64,000 nt of DNA from Streptomyces scopuliridis RB72 (GTDB lineage Bacteria > Actinomycetota > Actinomycetes > Streptomycetales > Streptomycetaceae): NCBI RefSeq assembly GCF_000718095.1, contig NZ_JOEI01000005.1, positions 550,010 to 614,009 of the forward strand, in the 5' to 3' direction. Positions within the stretch are counted from its first letter, which is position 1. The number at the start of each line of letters is the position of its first letter. The position numbers and the translations under genes are program-made. The notes below the pieces were generated by a model. That model was not told the DNA's origin. It did no database searches and was given only the letters and a program-made list of their open reading frames with translations. Shown in pieces: positions 18,036 to 27,530 of the stretch.

Positions 18036-18575
18036 ATGCGGTTGATCGTCGACGCGGCGAATGTGGTCGGATCCGTTCCCGACGGGTGGTGGCGCGACCG
18101 GCGCAGTGCCACCGAGCGGCTGCGCGACTCGCTGGTGCCGTACGCCGCGCGGGGCGCGGCCGGGCATCCGGGGCCCGTCGAGGTCGTGCTCGTCGTGGAG
18201 GGCGCCGCGCGGGGCGTGGAGTCCGTACCGGGGGTACGGGTGGAAGCGGCGGCCGGCGGCGGGGACGACCTGATCGTGGAGCTGGCCGCGCGGGCGGCGG
18301 CGGACGGCGCGGGCTGTGTCGTCGTCACGGCCGACCGCGAGCTGCGCCGGCGGGTGGCGGCGCACGGGGCGGAGTGCGCCGGGCCCAGGACCGTACGCCC
18401 GTTACCGGAGCGCCCGTCATCGGAGCCCCGGCCACCGGAGGATCAGCCACCGGTCGCGGCCCCGGACCAGGCCGGGGGCCGGACCGCGGACCTGAGCACG
18501 GACGCGCCGCCGGGCGCGCCGCCCGAGGGGCTCTCGGACGGGCCGTCGGGCTGCTCGCCGGGCGAGGGTACGTAG
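18036..18575 (+). CDS. NYN/PIN-like domain protein
   Basis: This 179-residue frame begins MRLIVDAANVVG; a GTG two codons earlier (18030) is also possible. The opening Asp and Asn (VDAANVVGSVPDGWWRDR), a central acidic stretch (GGGDDLIVELAARAA) and VVTADRELRRRVAAHG are the marks of NYN/PIN-like nucleases, so a metal-dependent RNase role is plausible. The domain ends near residue 125; the Pro/Ala-rich tail is low complexity and overlaps the end of the convergent glycosyltransferase gene by 133 bases. Either this tail or the tail of the facing gene may be dispensable. Confidence 0.6.
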   Translation: MRLIVDAANVVGSVPDGWWRDRRSATERLRDSLVPYAARGAAGHPGPVEVVLVVEGAARGVESVPGVRVEAAAGGGDDLIVELAARAAADGAGCVVVTADRELRRRVAAHGAECAGPRTVRPLPERPSSEPRPPEDQPPVAAPDQAGGRTADLSTDAPPGAPPEGLSDGPSGCSPGEGT

Positions 18576-20089
18576 AGCACGGCTCCGTCGACCGTCCCCG
18601 GCAGCGGTTCGTAGTGCCGGGCGAGCAGCCCGCGCAGCGTGGGCAGCCGGTCGGGGGCGAAGGGCTTGCCGCGCGAGTCGTCGACGACGAGGGCGGGCGG
18701 GCGCGCGCTCAGTTCGTCGACGAGGACCGGCCAGGTGCCCGCCATCGCGTACTTCTCGCCGACCCGGGGCCCGTCCCGGCCGCCGCTGTAGTTGGTCAGC
18801 AGACCGGCCGTCAGATAGCGACTGGCCGGGGCGCGGTCGGCGAGCCAGTAGACCTCCGGGTGTATCCCCCAGACCAGGACCCGGTCCGTGGGCGCTGTAC
18901 GGGCCCGTACGGCGTCCGCGAGGCGCTGGGCGTGCGCGAGCTCCGGCCGGGGCGCGAGGAGGCCCCAGGTGAGGAACAGCGCGCACGCGCAGGCCGAGGT
19001 GAGCAGCGCGGAGGCGAGCCGGTCGCGGGGCAGCGGGCGCAGCGCGGCGGTCGCCAGGAGCACCAGCGGCGGCAGGAGTTGCAGGAAGTAGTGGCCGAAG
19101 AAGTGGAAGCCGAGCAGGACGGCGCCGGACGAGGACGCGAGCCACACCCAGAGGTCGGCGCCCGGTCCGCCGGTGCCGCCGCGGGTGCGCAGGGCGCGGA
19201 GGACAGGGGGCAGCAGTCCCGCGCAGGCGAGGCAGAGCAGGGCGGTGTTCGCCAAGGCCCGTAAGAGCACATGGAGTTCGGAGCCGGTGAGGGTGGCGTA
19301 CGCGCCCGATCCGGTCACCGCCCAGAAGAGGAAGCCGGACGGTGAGGTGAGCAGGGCGACGGCGAGTACGGGCAGCACGAGCCCGGCGGAGAGCCGCCCG
19401 AGTGCCACGCGGATGAGGGGCGCGGGCGCGGTGCGCGCGGTGTTCCAGAGCAGCCACAGGACCGGGGCGAGGACGGCGCCGCCCGTCTGTTTGGTCAGCA
19501 GCGCCCCGGCGACCGCGAACCCGGCGGCGCCCCAGCGGCCCCGGCCCGCGCACCACACCGCGGCGACCGTGAACGGCAGTATGAAGACCTCGAAGGTGGC
19601 CGACTGGGTGTCCTCGGGGTTGAGTCCGATGGAGACCAGCGGGTAGAGGACCCCGGCGGTACGGCCCGCCCGGTCGCCCCAGCGCTCCCGGGCGACGGCG
19701 GCGAGCAGCGCGGCGGTGGTCAGTTGGGCGAGGACCGCGAGCGCCTTCACCGCGTACAGGGATTCGTCGCCGAAGAGCGCGAAGGCCGATTCATAGAGCC
19801 AGGGCAGCAGCGGCGGCTTGCGGTCGACAACGGTGTCGTACAGCGCTCCCCCGGCCGCCAGTATCCGTGCCTGGACGGCGAGATAGCCCTCGTCGGGGCT
19901 CCACAGCGGCGGGCGGAAGGAGGGCAGCCGGGTGACGACCGTCAGCAGCGCGAGTACGGGGAGCAGCCGCCGCCAGTAGCCGGCGGTGGGGCGGGCCGGC
20001 CGGACGGGGGCCGGTGCGGTGTACGGGGCGGAACGTCGCGGGAGCGTGACGTACCGGAGGGCGGGCGGCTCGACGACCATGCGCGGCAC
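18443..20089 (-). CDS. GT-C membrane glycosyltransferase (GT39/ArnT-like)
   Basis: A 548-residue protein with about ten to twelve hydrophobic segments. The first luminal loop after TM1 carries PPLWSPDEGYLAVQARIL with the Asp-Glu pair that defines polyprenyl-phosphate-dependent GT-C enzymes (protein mannosyltransferase/ArnT type). VVDRKPPLLPWLYE follows, as is usual in this group. It probably moves a sugar from a polyprenyl-phosphate donor to an acceptor outside the membrane. Donor and acceptor cannot be assigned. The C-terminal 45 residues are Pro/Gly/Ser-rich and overlap the convergent NYN gene. Confidence 0.78.
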   Translation of the reverse strand: MPRMVVEPPALRYVTLPRRSAPYTAPAPVRPARPTAGYWRRLLPVLALLTVVTRLPSFRPPLWSPDEGYLAVQARILAAGGALYDTVVDRKPPLLPWLYESAFALFGDESLYAVKALAVLAQLTTAALLAAVARERWGDRAGRTAGVLYPLVSIGLNPEDTQSATFEVFILPFTVAAVWCAGRGRWGAAGFAVAGALLTKQTGGAVLAPVLWLLWNTARTAPAPLIRVALGRLSAGLVLPVLAVALLTSPSGFLFWAVTGSGAYATLTGSELHVLLRALANTALLCLACAGLLPPVLRALRTRGGTGGPGADLWVWLASSSGAVLLGFHFFGHYFLQLLPPLVLLATAALRPLPRDRLASALLTSACACALFLTWGLLAPRPELAHAQRLADAVRARTAPTDRVLVWGIHPEVYWLADRAPASRYLTAGLLTNYSGGRDGPRVGEKYAMAGTWPVLVDELSARPPALVVDDSRGKPFAPDRLPTLRGLLARHYEPLPGTVDGAVLYVPSPGEQPDGPSESPSGGAPGGASVLRSAVRPPAWSGAATGG

Positions 20090-20173
20090 AGTAACCGGCC
20101 CCGCGGTCCGTGCCGGAGCAGGACATACGGGGCCGGGCCCGCGTGGCGGACTTCCGTGCGGGATGACGGACCG

Positions 20174-21682
20174 TCAGCGGGTGTCCCCGAACAGGCCGAG
20201 GCGGCTGTGCGCGCGGCCGTACACGAAGTAGACGACGAAGCCGATGGCCATCCAGATGCCGAAGCGGAGCCAGGTCTCGGCGGGCAGGTTGAGCATCAGC
20301 CAGAAGGACGCGAGCACGGACGCGATCGGCAGATACGGCACCAGCGGGGTACGGAACGAGCGCGGCAGGTCGGGGCGCCTCTTGCGCAGGATGATGACGC
20401 CGAGCGCGACCACGACGAAGGCGAACAGCGTGCCGATGTTGACCAGTTCGGCCAGTTCCTTGATGGAGGTGAAGCCGGCGACGATCGCGACGATCACGCC
20501 CAGCAGGACGGTGGAGCGGTACGGCGTGCCGAACCGGTGGTGGACCCGGGAGAAGGTGCGCGGCAGCAGTCCGTCGCGGCTCATCGCGAAGAACACCCGG
20601 GTCTGGCCGAGCAGCAGGATCATGCACACCGAGGTGAGTCCGACGGCCGCGCCGAAGCTGATCAGCCCCGCCCAGAAGGGATGACCGACCGATTTGAAGG
20701 CGTCGGCGAGCGGGGCGTCCACCGTCAGCCGGCTGTAATGCTGCATTCCGGTGACGACGAGCGAGACGGCGACATAGAGCACGGTGCAGATGAAGAGGGA
20801 GCCGAGGATGCCGCGGGGTACGTCGCGCTGCGGGTGGACGGTCTCCTCGGCGGCGGTCGCGACGATGTCGAAGCCGATGTAGGCGAAGAAGACGACGGCC
20901 GCGGCCGTGAAGATGCCCATGACGCCGAAGTTGGTGGGGGTGTAGCCGGCCATCAGCTGGATGATCGGGGCCCTGAGCCCGCCGCCGCCGGCGGCCGCCT
21001 GGGACGGCGGGATGAACGGGTGGTAGTTGGCGCCGTTGATGAAGAACGCCCCGACGATGATCACCAGCAGGACGACGGTGACCTTGACGCCCACGATGAT
21101 GCTGGTGACGCGCGAGGAGAGCTTGACGCCCAGGATGAGGACGCAGGTCAGGATGAGGACGAGCAGGAACGCGAGCAGATCGAAGCCGAACTTCCCGTTC
21201 TGCGTGCCGGAGAGGAAGTCCGGCAGACTAGCCCCGGCGTTGCCGAGCAGCGAGCGCACATAACCGGACCAGCCGACCGCGACGACCGCGCAGCCCAGCG
21301 CCAGTTCCAGCACGAGGTCCCAGCCGATGATCCAGGCGGGCAGCTCACCGAGCGAGGCGTACGAGAAGGTGTACGCGGATCCGGCGACCGGCACGGTCGA
21401 GGCGAACTCGGCGTAGCAGAGGGCGGCCAGCGCGCAGACGATGCCGGAGACGACGAAGGCGATGGCGGTGGCGGGTCCGGCCGTCTGCCTGGCCACCACG
21501 CCGGTCAGGACGAAGATGCCGGTGCCGATGATCACGCCGACGCCGAAGACCGTCAGATCGAGCGCGGAGAGGGACTTCCTGAGCGCGAACTCGGGTTCCT
21601 CGGTGTCGCGGATCGACTGCTCGACGCTCTTGGTGCGGAACACGCCGTTTCCGGCTGGTCCCGAGTCCTGCTGCGTACTCAC
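20174..21682 (-). CDS. APC-family amino-acid permease (cationic amino acid transporter type)
   Basis: The GTG at 21682 follows GGAGG by seven bases and gives 502 residues; an upstream in-frame ATG at 21763 has no such site. The N-terminus ends in RKSLSALDLTVFGVGVIIGTGIFVLTG, the TM1 signature of APC transporters, and about twelve to fourteen hydrophobic segments follow, with VVFFAYIGFDIVATAAEE in TM6. This is the CAT-like branch (YfnA-type) that imports amino acids with protons. The substrate is not determined by the sequence. It is separated from dxs by 160 bases on the same strand. Confidence 0.88.
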   Translation of the reverse strand: MSTQQDSGPAGNGVFRTKSVEQSIRDTEEPEFALRKSLSALDLTVFGVGVIIGTGIFVLTGVVARQTAGPATAIAFVVSGIVCALAALCYAEFASTVPVAGSAYTFSYASLGELPAWIIGWDLVLELALGCAVVAVGWSGYVRSLLGNAGASLPDFLSGTQNGKFGFDLLAFLLVLILTCVLILGVKLSSRVTSIIVGVKVTVVLLVIIVGAFFINGANYHPFIPPSQAAAGGGGLRAPIIQLMAGYTPTNFGVMGIFTAAAVVFFAYIGFDIVATAAEETVHPQRDVPRGILGSLFICTVLYVAVSLVVTGMQHYSRLTVDAPLADAFKSVGHPFWAGLISFGAAVGLTSVCMILLLGQTRVFFAMSRDGLLPRTFSRVHHRFGTPYRSTVLLGVIVAIVAGFTSIKELAELVNIGTLFAFVVVALGVIILRKRRPDLPRSFRTPLVPYLPIASVLASFWLMLNLPAETWLRFGIWMAIGFVVYFVYGRAHSRLGLFGDTR

Positions 21683-21766
21683 CGGCGTACCTCCGTGTGC
21701 GCGTTCATCCGGCCATGATCGAGAGCGCGTTACCCCCAGGCACCCGATATGAGCGGATTTCACACG

Positions 21767-21813
21767 GATGGGCCGATTGGACCACCCTTACAGGGCGGCC
21801 CCACCGGCCCATC
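21767..21813 (-). terminator. Possible dxs terminator
   Basis: GATGGGCCG and CGGCCCATC pair perfectly over 9 bp around a 29-base loop just past the dxs stop. The long loop makes this a weak candidate. Confidence 0.3.
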
Positions 21814-21842
21814 GGTACAGCAGCGCGTCGCGTGACGGCGGA

Positions 21843-23756
21843 TCAGTCGCGGGCGGCCTCGGTGGGCGAGTCCACCAGCCGGCCGTCCAGCTTCGCGACC
21901 AGGCCGGTGACCTGGCGCGCGATGTCCGGCGCGGTCAGCCCGATCTCGGCCATGACCTCCTTGCGGGAGGCGTGGTCGAGGAAGCGCGGCGGAATGCCGA
22001 AGTCCCGCAGCGGTACGTCGACTCCGGCGTCGCGCAGCGCCTGGGCGACCGCCGAGCCGACGCCGCCGACCCGGCTGTTGTCTTCGACGGTGACGACCAC
22101 GCGGTGCTGCTCGGCGAGCGGGGCGAGCGCCTCGTCGACCGGCTTGACCCAGCGCGGGTCGACGACCGTGGTCGTGATGCCCTGTTTGTCGAGAAGGTCG
22201 GCGATGTCCAGGCACATCGGGGCGAGCGCGCCGACGGAGACCAGCAGGACGTCCGCCGTACCCTCCTCGGTCCTGCGCAGGACATCCATGCCACCGACCC
22301 GGCCGACGGCGGCGACCGCCGGGCCGACCGCGCCCTTGGAGAAGCGCACGACGGTCGGGGCGTCCTCGACCTCCACCGCTTCGCGGAGCTGGGCGCGTAC
22401 CTGGTCGGCGTCGCGCGGGGCGGCGATCCGCAGCCCCGGCACGCACTGGAGGATGGACATGTCCCACATACCGTTGTGCGAGGCGCCGTCGGTGCCGGTG
22501 ATGCCGGCCCGGTCGAGAACAAACGTCACTCCACAGCGGTGCAGGGCCACATCCATCAGGACCTGGTCGAACGCCCGGTTCAGGAACGTCGCGTAGACGG
22601 CGAACACCGGGTGCACCCCGCCGGTGGCGAGGCCCGCCGCGGAGACCGCGCCGTGCTGCTCCGCGATCCCGACGTCGTACACCCGGCCGGGGAACGCCTT
22701 CGCGAACTTCTCCAGACCGACCGGCTGGAGCATGGCCGCCGTGATCGCGACGATGTCCTCGCGCTCATGGCCCAGCTTGACCATCTCCTCGCCGAACACC
22801 GAGGTCCAGTCCATGCCGGCGGCGGCGATGGGCAGTCCGGTGTCGGGGTGGATGGGACCGATGCCGTGGAAGTGGTCGGCCTCGTCCTGCTCGGCGGGCT
22901 TGTAGCCGCGGCCCTTCTCTGTGATGCAGTGCACGATGACCGGGCCGCCGAAGCGCTTGGCGCGCTGCAGGGCGGACTCCAGGGCCCCGATGTCATGGCC
23001 GTCGATCGGGCCCACGTACTTCAGTCCGAGGTCCTCGAACATGCCCTGCGGGGCGATGAAGTCCTTCAGGCCCTTCTTGGCGCCGTGCAGGGTGTCGTAG
23101 AGGGGCCTGCCGACGACCGGGGTGCGGTCCAGGATCTCCTTGCCGCGCGCCAGGAAGCGTTCGTACCCGTCGGTGGTCCGCAGGGTCGCGAGATGGTTCG
23201 CGAGGCCGCCGATCGTCGGTGCGTACGAACGCTCGTTGTCGTTGACGACGATGACGAGCGGACGGTCCTTGGCGGCGGCGATGTTGTTCAACGCCTCCCA
23301 GGCCATACCGCCGGTCAGCGCGCCGTCACCGGTCACCGCGACCACGTGGTCGTGCTTCTTCAGTACCTCGTTGGCCTTCGCGAGACCGTCGGCCCAGCCG
23401 AGCACGGTGGAGGCGTGGGAGTTCTCGATGATGTCGTGCTCGGACTCGGCACGGGACGGATAGCCGGAGAGACCGCCCTTGCTCTTGAGCTTCGAGAAGT
23501 CCTGACGGCCGGTGAGCAGCTTGTGCACATACGACTGGTGCCCGGTGTCGAAGAGGACCTTGTCCTTCGGGGAGTCGAAGACCCGGTGCAGGGCGATGGT
23601 CAGCTCGACGACACCGAGGTTGGGGCCGAGGTGGCCGCCGGTCTTGGAAACTTCCTCCACGAGAAAGGACCGGATCTCTCCGGCCAGCTGCTCCAGCTGC
23701 TCCGGGCCGAGCCGGTCCAGATCGCGCGGTCCCCTGATGCGGGTCAGCAACGCCAC
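21843..23756 (-). CDS. dxs: 1-deoxy-D-xylulose-5-phosphate synthase
   Basis: From the GTG at 23756, which has GGAGG five bases upstream, the protein has 637 residues ([16 protein letters not shown]). It has the thiamine diphosphate motif [16 protein letters not shown], the [17 protein letters not shown] segment near the N-terminus, and [18 protein letters not shown] in the transketolase-like half. It condenses pyruvate and glyceraldehyde 3-phosphate to DXP, the first step of the MEP isoprenoid route and a precursor for thiamine and pyridoxal. The frame is open 11 codons further up (23789), but homology starts at the GTG. Confidence 0.95.
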   Translation of the reverse strand: MALLTRIRGPRDLDRLGPEQLEQLAGEIRSFLVEEVSKTGGHLGPNLGVVELTIALHRVFDSPKDKVLFDTGHQSYVHKLLTGRQDFSKLKSKGGLSGYPSRAESEHDIIENSHASTVLGWADGLAKANEVLKKHDHVVAVTGDGALTGGMAWEALNNIAAAKDRPLVIVVNDNERSYAPTIGGLANHLATLRTTDGYERFLARGKEILDRTPVVGRPLYDTLHGAKKGLKDFIAPQGMFEDLGLKYVGPIDGHDIGALESALQRAKRFGGPVIVHCITEKGRGYKPAEQDEADHFHGIGPIHPDTGLPIAAAGMDWTSVFGEEMVKLGHEREDIVAITAAMLQPVGLEKFAKAFPGRVYDVGIAEQHGAVSAAGLATGGVHPVFAVYATFLNRAFDQVLMDVALHRCGVTFVLDRAGITGTDGASHNGMWDMSILQCVPGLRIAAPRDADQVRAQLREAVEVEDAPTVVRFSKGAVGPAVAAVGRVGGMDVLRRTEEGTADVLLVSVGALAPMCLDIADLLDKQGITTTVVDPRWVKPVDEALAPLAEQHRVVVTVEDNSRVGGVGSAVAQALRDAGVDVPLRDFGIPPRFLDHASRKEVMAEIGLTAPDIARQVTGLVAKLDGRLVDSPTEAARD

Positions 23757-23898
23757 CCGTGCCTCCTTAGCGTATGAGCTGTCGAGCATGCCGATCTGGC
23801 GAGTCTAATGTTCCACTCGCGCGAGTGGTCGGCGGGCAGTGCGTCCTACGTCACCCGATCGACGGTATGTACGTCATATCGGCTGCTTCCGGGACACA

Positions 23899-23934
23899 GC
23901 CGTGCCCGGCACCCCGTGAGGTGCCGGGCACGGC
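23899..23934 (-). terminator. Terminator of the xyl operon
   Basis: A perfect 15-bp stem with a 6-base loop (CCGTGA) begins 15 bases past the xylH stop and separates the operon from dxs. Confidence 0.85.
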
Positions 23935-23948
23935 GCGCGGGACCGCGG

Positions 23949-25274
23949 TCAGGCGCGACCCGCGGTCTTCTGGGTCTTGCGGGTGACGGAGTCGATGACG
24001 ACGGTGGCCAGCAGCACACCACCGGTGATCATGTACTGGATCGGGGTGGCGATGCCCTCCAGCGCCAGTCCGTACTGGATCGAGGTGATGACCATGACAC
24101 CGAGCAGCGCGTTCCAGGTGCGGCCCCGGCCGCCGAAGAGGCTGGTGCCGCCGATGACGGCCGCGGCGATCGCGTTCATCAGCAGGTCGCCGGTGCCGGC
24201 GCCCTGGTTGGCCGCGGCGATCTTGGAGGCCATGAAGAGACCGCCGATGGCCGCGAACGTACCGGCGATGGAGTAGACCGAGACCCGGATCAGCGTGACG
24301 TTGATACCGGCGCGACGCGACGCCTCGACGCTGCCGCCGAGCGCGAAGACCTTCCGGCCGTAGGTGGTGCGGCGCAGCACGAAGTCCGTCGCCACCAGGA
24401 CCAGCAGGAAGACGACCAGCGCGAGGGGCAGGCCCTTGTACTGGTTGAACATGATCGCCGCGGCGAAGGCGACGATCGCGAGGACGGCCGTGCGCAGCAC
24501 GATCTCGCTGACGGGCCTGGAGGGGACTCCGGCCGCTTCGCGGCGGCGGTTCTCCAGGAAGGAGGTCAGGAAGAACACCACGACCGCGACGAGGGCGAGG
24601 CCGTAGGCGGCCGCGACATCGCTGAAGTAGTGGGTGGTGAGCTTGCCCACCACACCGTCGGGGTCCAGGTTGATGGTGCCGTTGTCGCCCAGGATCTGGA
24701 GCATGAAGCCGAGCCAGAAGAGCAGACCGGCCAGGGTGACGGCGAACGCGGGCGCGCCGACGCGGGCGAAGAAGAAGCCGTGGATCGCGCCGATGGCGGC
24801 GCCGCTGACGATGGCGACCACCACGGCCAGCCACTCGTTCAGCCCGTGGGTGACGCTCAGTACGGCGACGATGGCGCCGGACACCCCGCTGACCGAGCCG
24901 ACCGAGAGGTCGATCTCACCGAGCAGCAGGACGAAGACGATACCGACGGCGATCATGCCGGTCCCGACCATGGCCACGGAGATATTGCTGAGGTTCTCCG
25001 CGGACAGGAAGTTCGAGTTCAGGCTCTGGAAGACCACGCAGATGATGAGCAGCCCGATGATGACCGGGAGGGAGCCCAGGTCACCGGCGCGTATCTTGCG
25101 CTTGAACTCGGAGAGATAGCCCGCGAATCCCTGCTCACGCACGAGCAGCCGGGGGTCCACCGCGGTGACCGCGCCGTCCGCCGCGGCGGGGGCGTCGACC
25201 GGGGCCGGGATCTTGCCGCCCGGGGTCTCGCCCGGCGTCTTCTCAAGAGACGTGGAGGTCTTGTCCGTACTCAC
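23949..25274 (-). CDS. xylH: Sugar ABC transporter permease XylH
   Basis: A 441-residue permease of the ribose/xylose type (branched-chain-permease-like fold). A hydrophilic N-terminal 65 residues precede about ten membrane segments, with conserved GIVFVLLLGEIDLSVGSVSG and NAIAAAVIGGTSLFGGRG, the latter contacting the ATPase. It moves the sugar delivered by XylF across the membrane using ATP hydrolysed by XylG. Its start overlaps the xylG stop by four bases. Its place downstream of a ROK regulator matches the S. coelicolor xylFGH locus. Confidence 0.9.
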   Translation of the reverse strand: MSTDKTSTSLEKTPGETPGGKIPAPVDAPAAADGAVTAVDPRLLVREQGFAGYLSEFKRKIRAGDLGSLPVIIGLLIICVVFQSLNSNFLSAENLSNISVAMVGTGMIAVGIVFVLLLGEIDLSVGSVSGVSGAIVAVLSVTHGLNEWLAVVVAIVSGAAIGAIHGFFFARVGAPAFAVTLAGLLFWLGFMLQILGDNGTINLDPDGVVGKLTTHYFSDVAAAYGLALVAVVVFFLTSFLENRRREAAGVPSRPVSEIVLRTAVLAIVAFAAAIMFNQYKGLPLALVVFLLVLVATDFVLRRTTYGRKVFALGGSVEASRRAGINVTLIRVSVYSIAGTFAAIGGLFMASKIAAANQGAGTGDLLMNAIAAAVIGGTSLFGGRGRTWNALLGVMVITSIQYGLALEGIATPIQYMITGGVLLATVVIDSVTRKTQKTAGRA

Positions 25275-26050
25275 TTCTGAACCTCCACGGTGCGCGAGGC
25301 GCGGCGGGTCACGGCATTGTCCGTGGCGCCGGTGATGGCGGCGATGATCTCTTCCTGAGAGGTGGACGCGACATCGAAGACGCCGTTGTTGCTGCCCAGC
25401 CTGAGGACCGCCACCTTGTCGGCGACGGCCTTGACATCGGCCATGTTGTGGCTGATGAGAAGCACGGCGAGACCGCGCTCCCGGAGCCGCTCGACAAGGT
25501 CGAGCACCTGGGCCGTCTGCTCGACGCCGAGGGCCGCCGTCGGTTCGTCGAGGATGACGAGCTTGGGGTCACCGAGCATCGACCGGGCGATGGCCACGGT
25601 CTGCCGCTGGCCTCCGGAGAGCGAGGCGATCGGGATACGGACACTGGGAATCCGGATCGACAGCGTGGTGAGCAGTTCGCGCGAGCGGCGCTCCATCTCG
25701 ACCTCGTTGAGGACGCCCCAGCTGCGGAGCTCCCTGCCGAGGTAGAGATTGCCGACGACATCGATGTTGTCGCAGAGCGCCAGGTCCTGGTAGACGGTCG
25801 CGATGCCCAGGTTCTGGGCGTCGTGCGGCCGGCCGATCGAGACGGGGCTGCCCTCCCACTCGATGACGCCGTCATCGATGGGGTGTACGCCGGCGATGGT
25901 CTTCACCAGCGTTGATTTCCCGGCGCCGTTGTCGCCCACGAGGGCGACCACCTCACCGGAGTGGACCTCAAGCTCTACGTCGGTGAGCGCCTGGACGGCA
26001 CCGAATCGCTTGGAGACCCCTCGCAACGCCAGCACGGGCGTAGCGGTCAC
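25271..26050 (-). CDS. xylG: Sugar ABC transporter ATPase XylG (single-domain)
   Basis: The GTG at 26050 has AAGGAG at a good distance and gives 259 residues. All ABC motifs are present once: Walker A GDNGAGKSTL, signature SLSGGQRQ, Walker B LVILDEPTAAL and the switch His in LISHNMADV. It powers the XylFGH importer. Most sugar ATPases of this class (RbsA, XylG of E. coli) carry two fused ABC domains of about 500 residues; this one has a single domain and must act as a homodimer. An upstream in-frame ATG at 26128 has no ribosome site. Confidence 0.9.
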   Translation of the reverse strand: MTATPVLALRGVSKRFGAVQALTDVELEVHSGEVVALVGDNGAGKSTLVKTIAGVHPIDDGVIEWEGSPVSIGRPHDAQNLGIATVYQDLALCDNIDVVGNLYLGRELRSWGVLNEVEMERRSRELLTTLSIRIPSVRIPIASLSGGQRQTVAIARSMLGDPKLVILDEPTAALGVEQTAQVLDLVERLRERGLAVLLISHNMADVKAVADKVAVLRLGSNNGVFDVASTSQEEIIAAITGATDNAVTRRASRTVEVQK

Positions 26051-26205
26051 GTGAACCATCTCCTTCGCCGCCTGACCGGCGGGGATGCCGCGCCGGGGGG
26101 AGGCGCGGAGGTCGAGCAGAAGAGACAAACAAGGGGCCGGCCGCGCGGGACCGGGTCATGGACGACGCGCGGCACGGCACACGGGGCGCACCGGGGGGTG
26201 TTCCA

Positions 26206-26253
26206 TCCGGCACCCCGCCCCAGCTGCGGGGCGTTGACGGGCGGGGTGCCGGA
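26206..26253 (-). terminator. Intercistronic hairpin between xylF and xylG
   Basis: A perfect 15-bp stem with an 18-base loop lies within the 246-base gap between xylF and xylG. In binding-protein-dependent operons such structures stabilise the upstream message or cause partial termination, so that binding protein exceeds membrane components. Confidence 0.7.
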
Positions 26254-26296
26254 CAGGCTTTCACCGGGGGAGGTCACCGGACGGTCCCGGAAGGGA

Positions 26297-27409
26297 CTAC
26301 TTCAGGCCGATCGCGTCGCAGCCGGCCTTGTACTTGGCCGTGCAGATCTCACCGGCGGTGTAGATGCCTTCCTTGATGACCGTGTCGTTGATGTTGTCCT
26401 TCGTCAGCGAGACAACCGGGACGAGCACGGACGGGACACCCTTGGTGGTCGGGCTGTCCACGGTGGCCTTGGCGATGGAGTCGAGCTTCTCGCCCTTGGC
26501 GAGCGCGACGGCCATCTCGGCGGCCACGGCCGCCTCCTGCGGGTAGGACTTGTAGACGCTCATGAACTGCTCGCCCGTGACGATGCGCTGCACACCGGCG
26601 AGTTCGGCGTCCTGGCCGGTGACCGGCGGGAGCTTGCTGAAGCCGGCGCCCTTGAGCGCGGTGATGATGCCGCCCGCCATGCTGTCATTGGCGGAGTAGA
26701 CGCCGATGATCTTGTCCTTGCCGAGGGCGGAGATGGCGCCCTCCATGTTGGCGTTGGCGTTCTCCGGCTTCCACTCCTTGGTGTCGTACTCCTTGCCGAT
26801 GTTCACCTTGCCGTCGAGCTCGGAGTGCGCGCCCTTCTTGAACAGGGCGGCGTTCGGGTCGGTGACGGCGCCGTTCATCATCACGATCTGACCCGACTTG
26901 GCCGTGGAGCCCAGCGCTTCGAGGAGCGCCTTGCCCTGGACCCGGCCGACCTCTTCGTTGTCGAAGGAGGTGTACGCGTCGATCGGTCCCTCGGCGAGAC
27001 GGTCGTACGCCACGACCGGTATGCCCGCCTCCTTGGCCTTCTTCACCGAGCTGGCGATGGCCTTGGAGTCGACCGCGTCCACGACCAGCACATCGACCTT
27101 GTTGGTGACCATGGTGTCGGCCTGCTGGTTCTGCAGAGTCGCGTCCTGCTTGGCGTTGGCGTAGACGACCTTGCCCGTGCCGTCGGTCAGCTCGCTGACC
27201 TTCTTCTCGATCAGCGGCTTGTCGAACTTCTCGTACCGAGCGGTCTGGTTCTCCGGCAGAAGGAGGCCGACCGTGATCGGGCCCTTCTTGTCCGACTTGG
27301 ACGCTTCGGCCTTGTCGCCGGACTCCTTCGCGCTGCCACAGGCGGCGAGGGAGACGGCCAGCGCGGTAGCGGCGGTGGCCACGGCAGCACGACGCATCTT
27401 CGCGTTCAC
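26297..27409 (-). CDS. xylF: Sugar-binding lipoprotein XylF
   Basis: A 370-residue type I periplasmic-binding-protein-fold lipoprotein. The signal peptide ends in SLAACGSA, with the lipidated Cys at the lipobox, and a Lys/Ser/Asp-rich linker follows. The mature part shows NQQADTMVTNKVDVLVVDAVDS, GIPVVAYDRL and VYSANDSMAGG, as in xylose/ribose binding proteins. Anchored outside the membrane, it captures the sugar for XylH/XylG. It is first in the operon and separated from xylG by a strong hairpin. It lies 121 bases downstream of the ROK regulator stop. Confidence 0.9.
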   Translation of the reverse strand: MNAKMRRAAVATAATALAVSLAACGSAKESGDKAEASKSDKKGPITVGLLLPENQTARYEKFDKPLIEKKVSELTDGTGKVVYANAKQDATLQNQQADTMVTNKVDVLVVDAVDSKAIASSVKKAKEAGIPVVAYDRLAEGPIDAYTSFDNEEVGRVQGKALLEALGSTAKSGQIVMMNGAVTDPNAALFKKGAHSELDGKVNIGKEYDTKEWKPENANANMEGAISALGKDKIIGVYSANDSMAGGIITALKGAGFSKLPPVTGQDAELAGVQRIVTGEQFMSVYKSYPQEAAVAAEMAVALAKGEKLDSIAKATVDSPTTKGVPSVLVPVVSLTKDNINDTVIKEGIYTAGEICTAKYKAGCDAIGLK

Positions 27410-27486
27410 TTCAAAAACCTCCCTGACGAGGCCGCGTCGTTGCGGCCGAGGTGGCAGGAAGTCAACTCCGGCGCGAGGCCAGCGTC

Positions 27487-27529
27487 AAGGAGTAAATCCT
27501 TAACGAGATGACAACGGTGCCATTCGTTA
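27487..27529. promoter_or_regulatory. Candidate Rok7B7 operator region before xylF
   Basis: Two inverted repeats adjoin: AAGGA-GTAAA-TCCTT (27487-27501) and TAACGA/TCGTTA (27501-27506 and 27524-27529, 17-base spacer). They lie 80-120 bases before xylF, at and past the regulator stop codon. The sequence is AT-richer than its surroundings, as expected of a regulatory region. Confidence 0.4.
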
Positions 27530-27530
27530 T

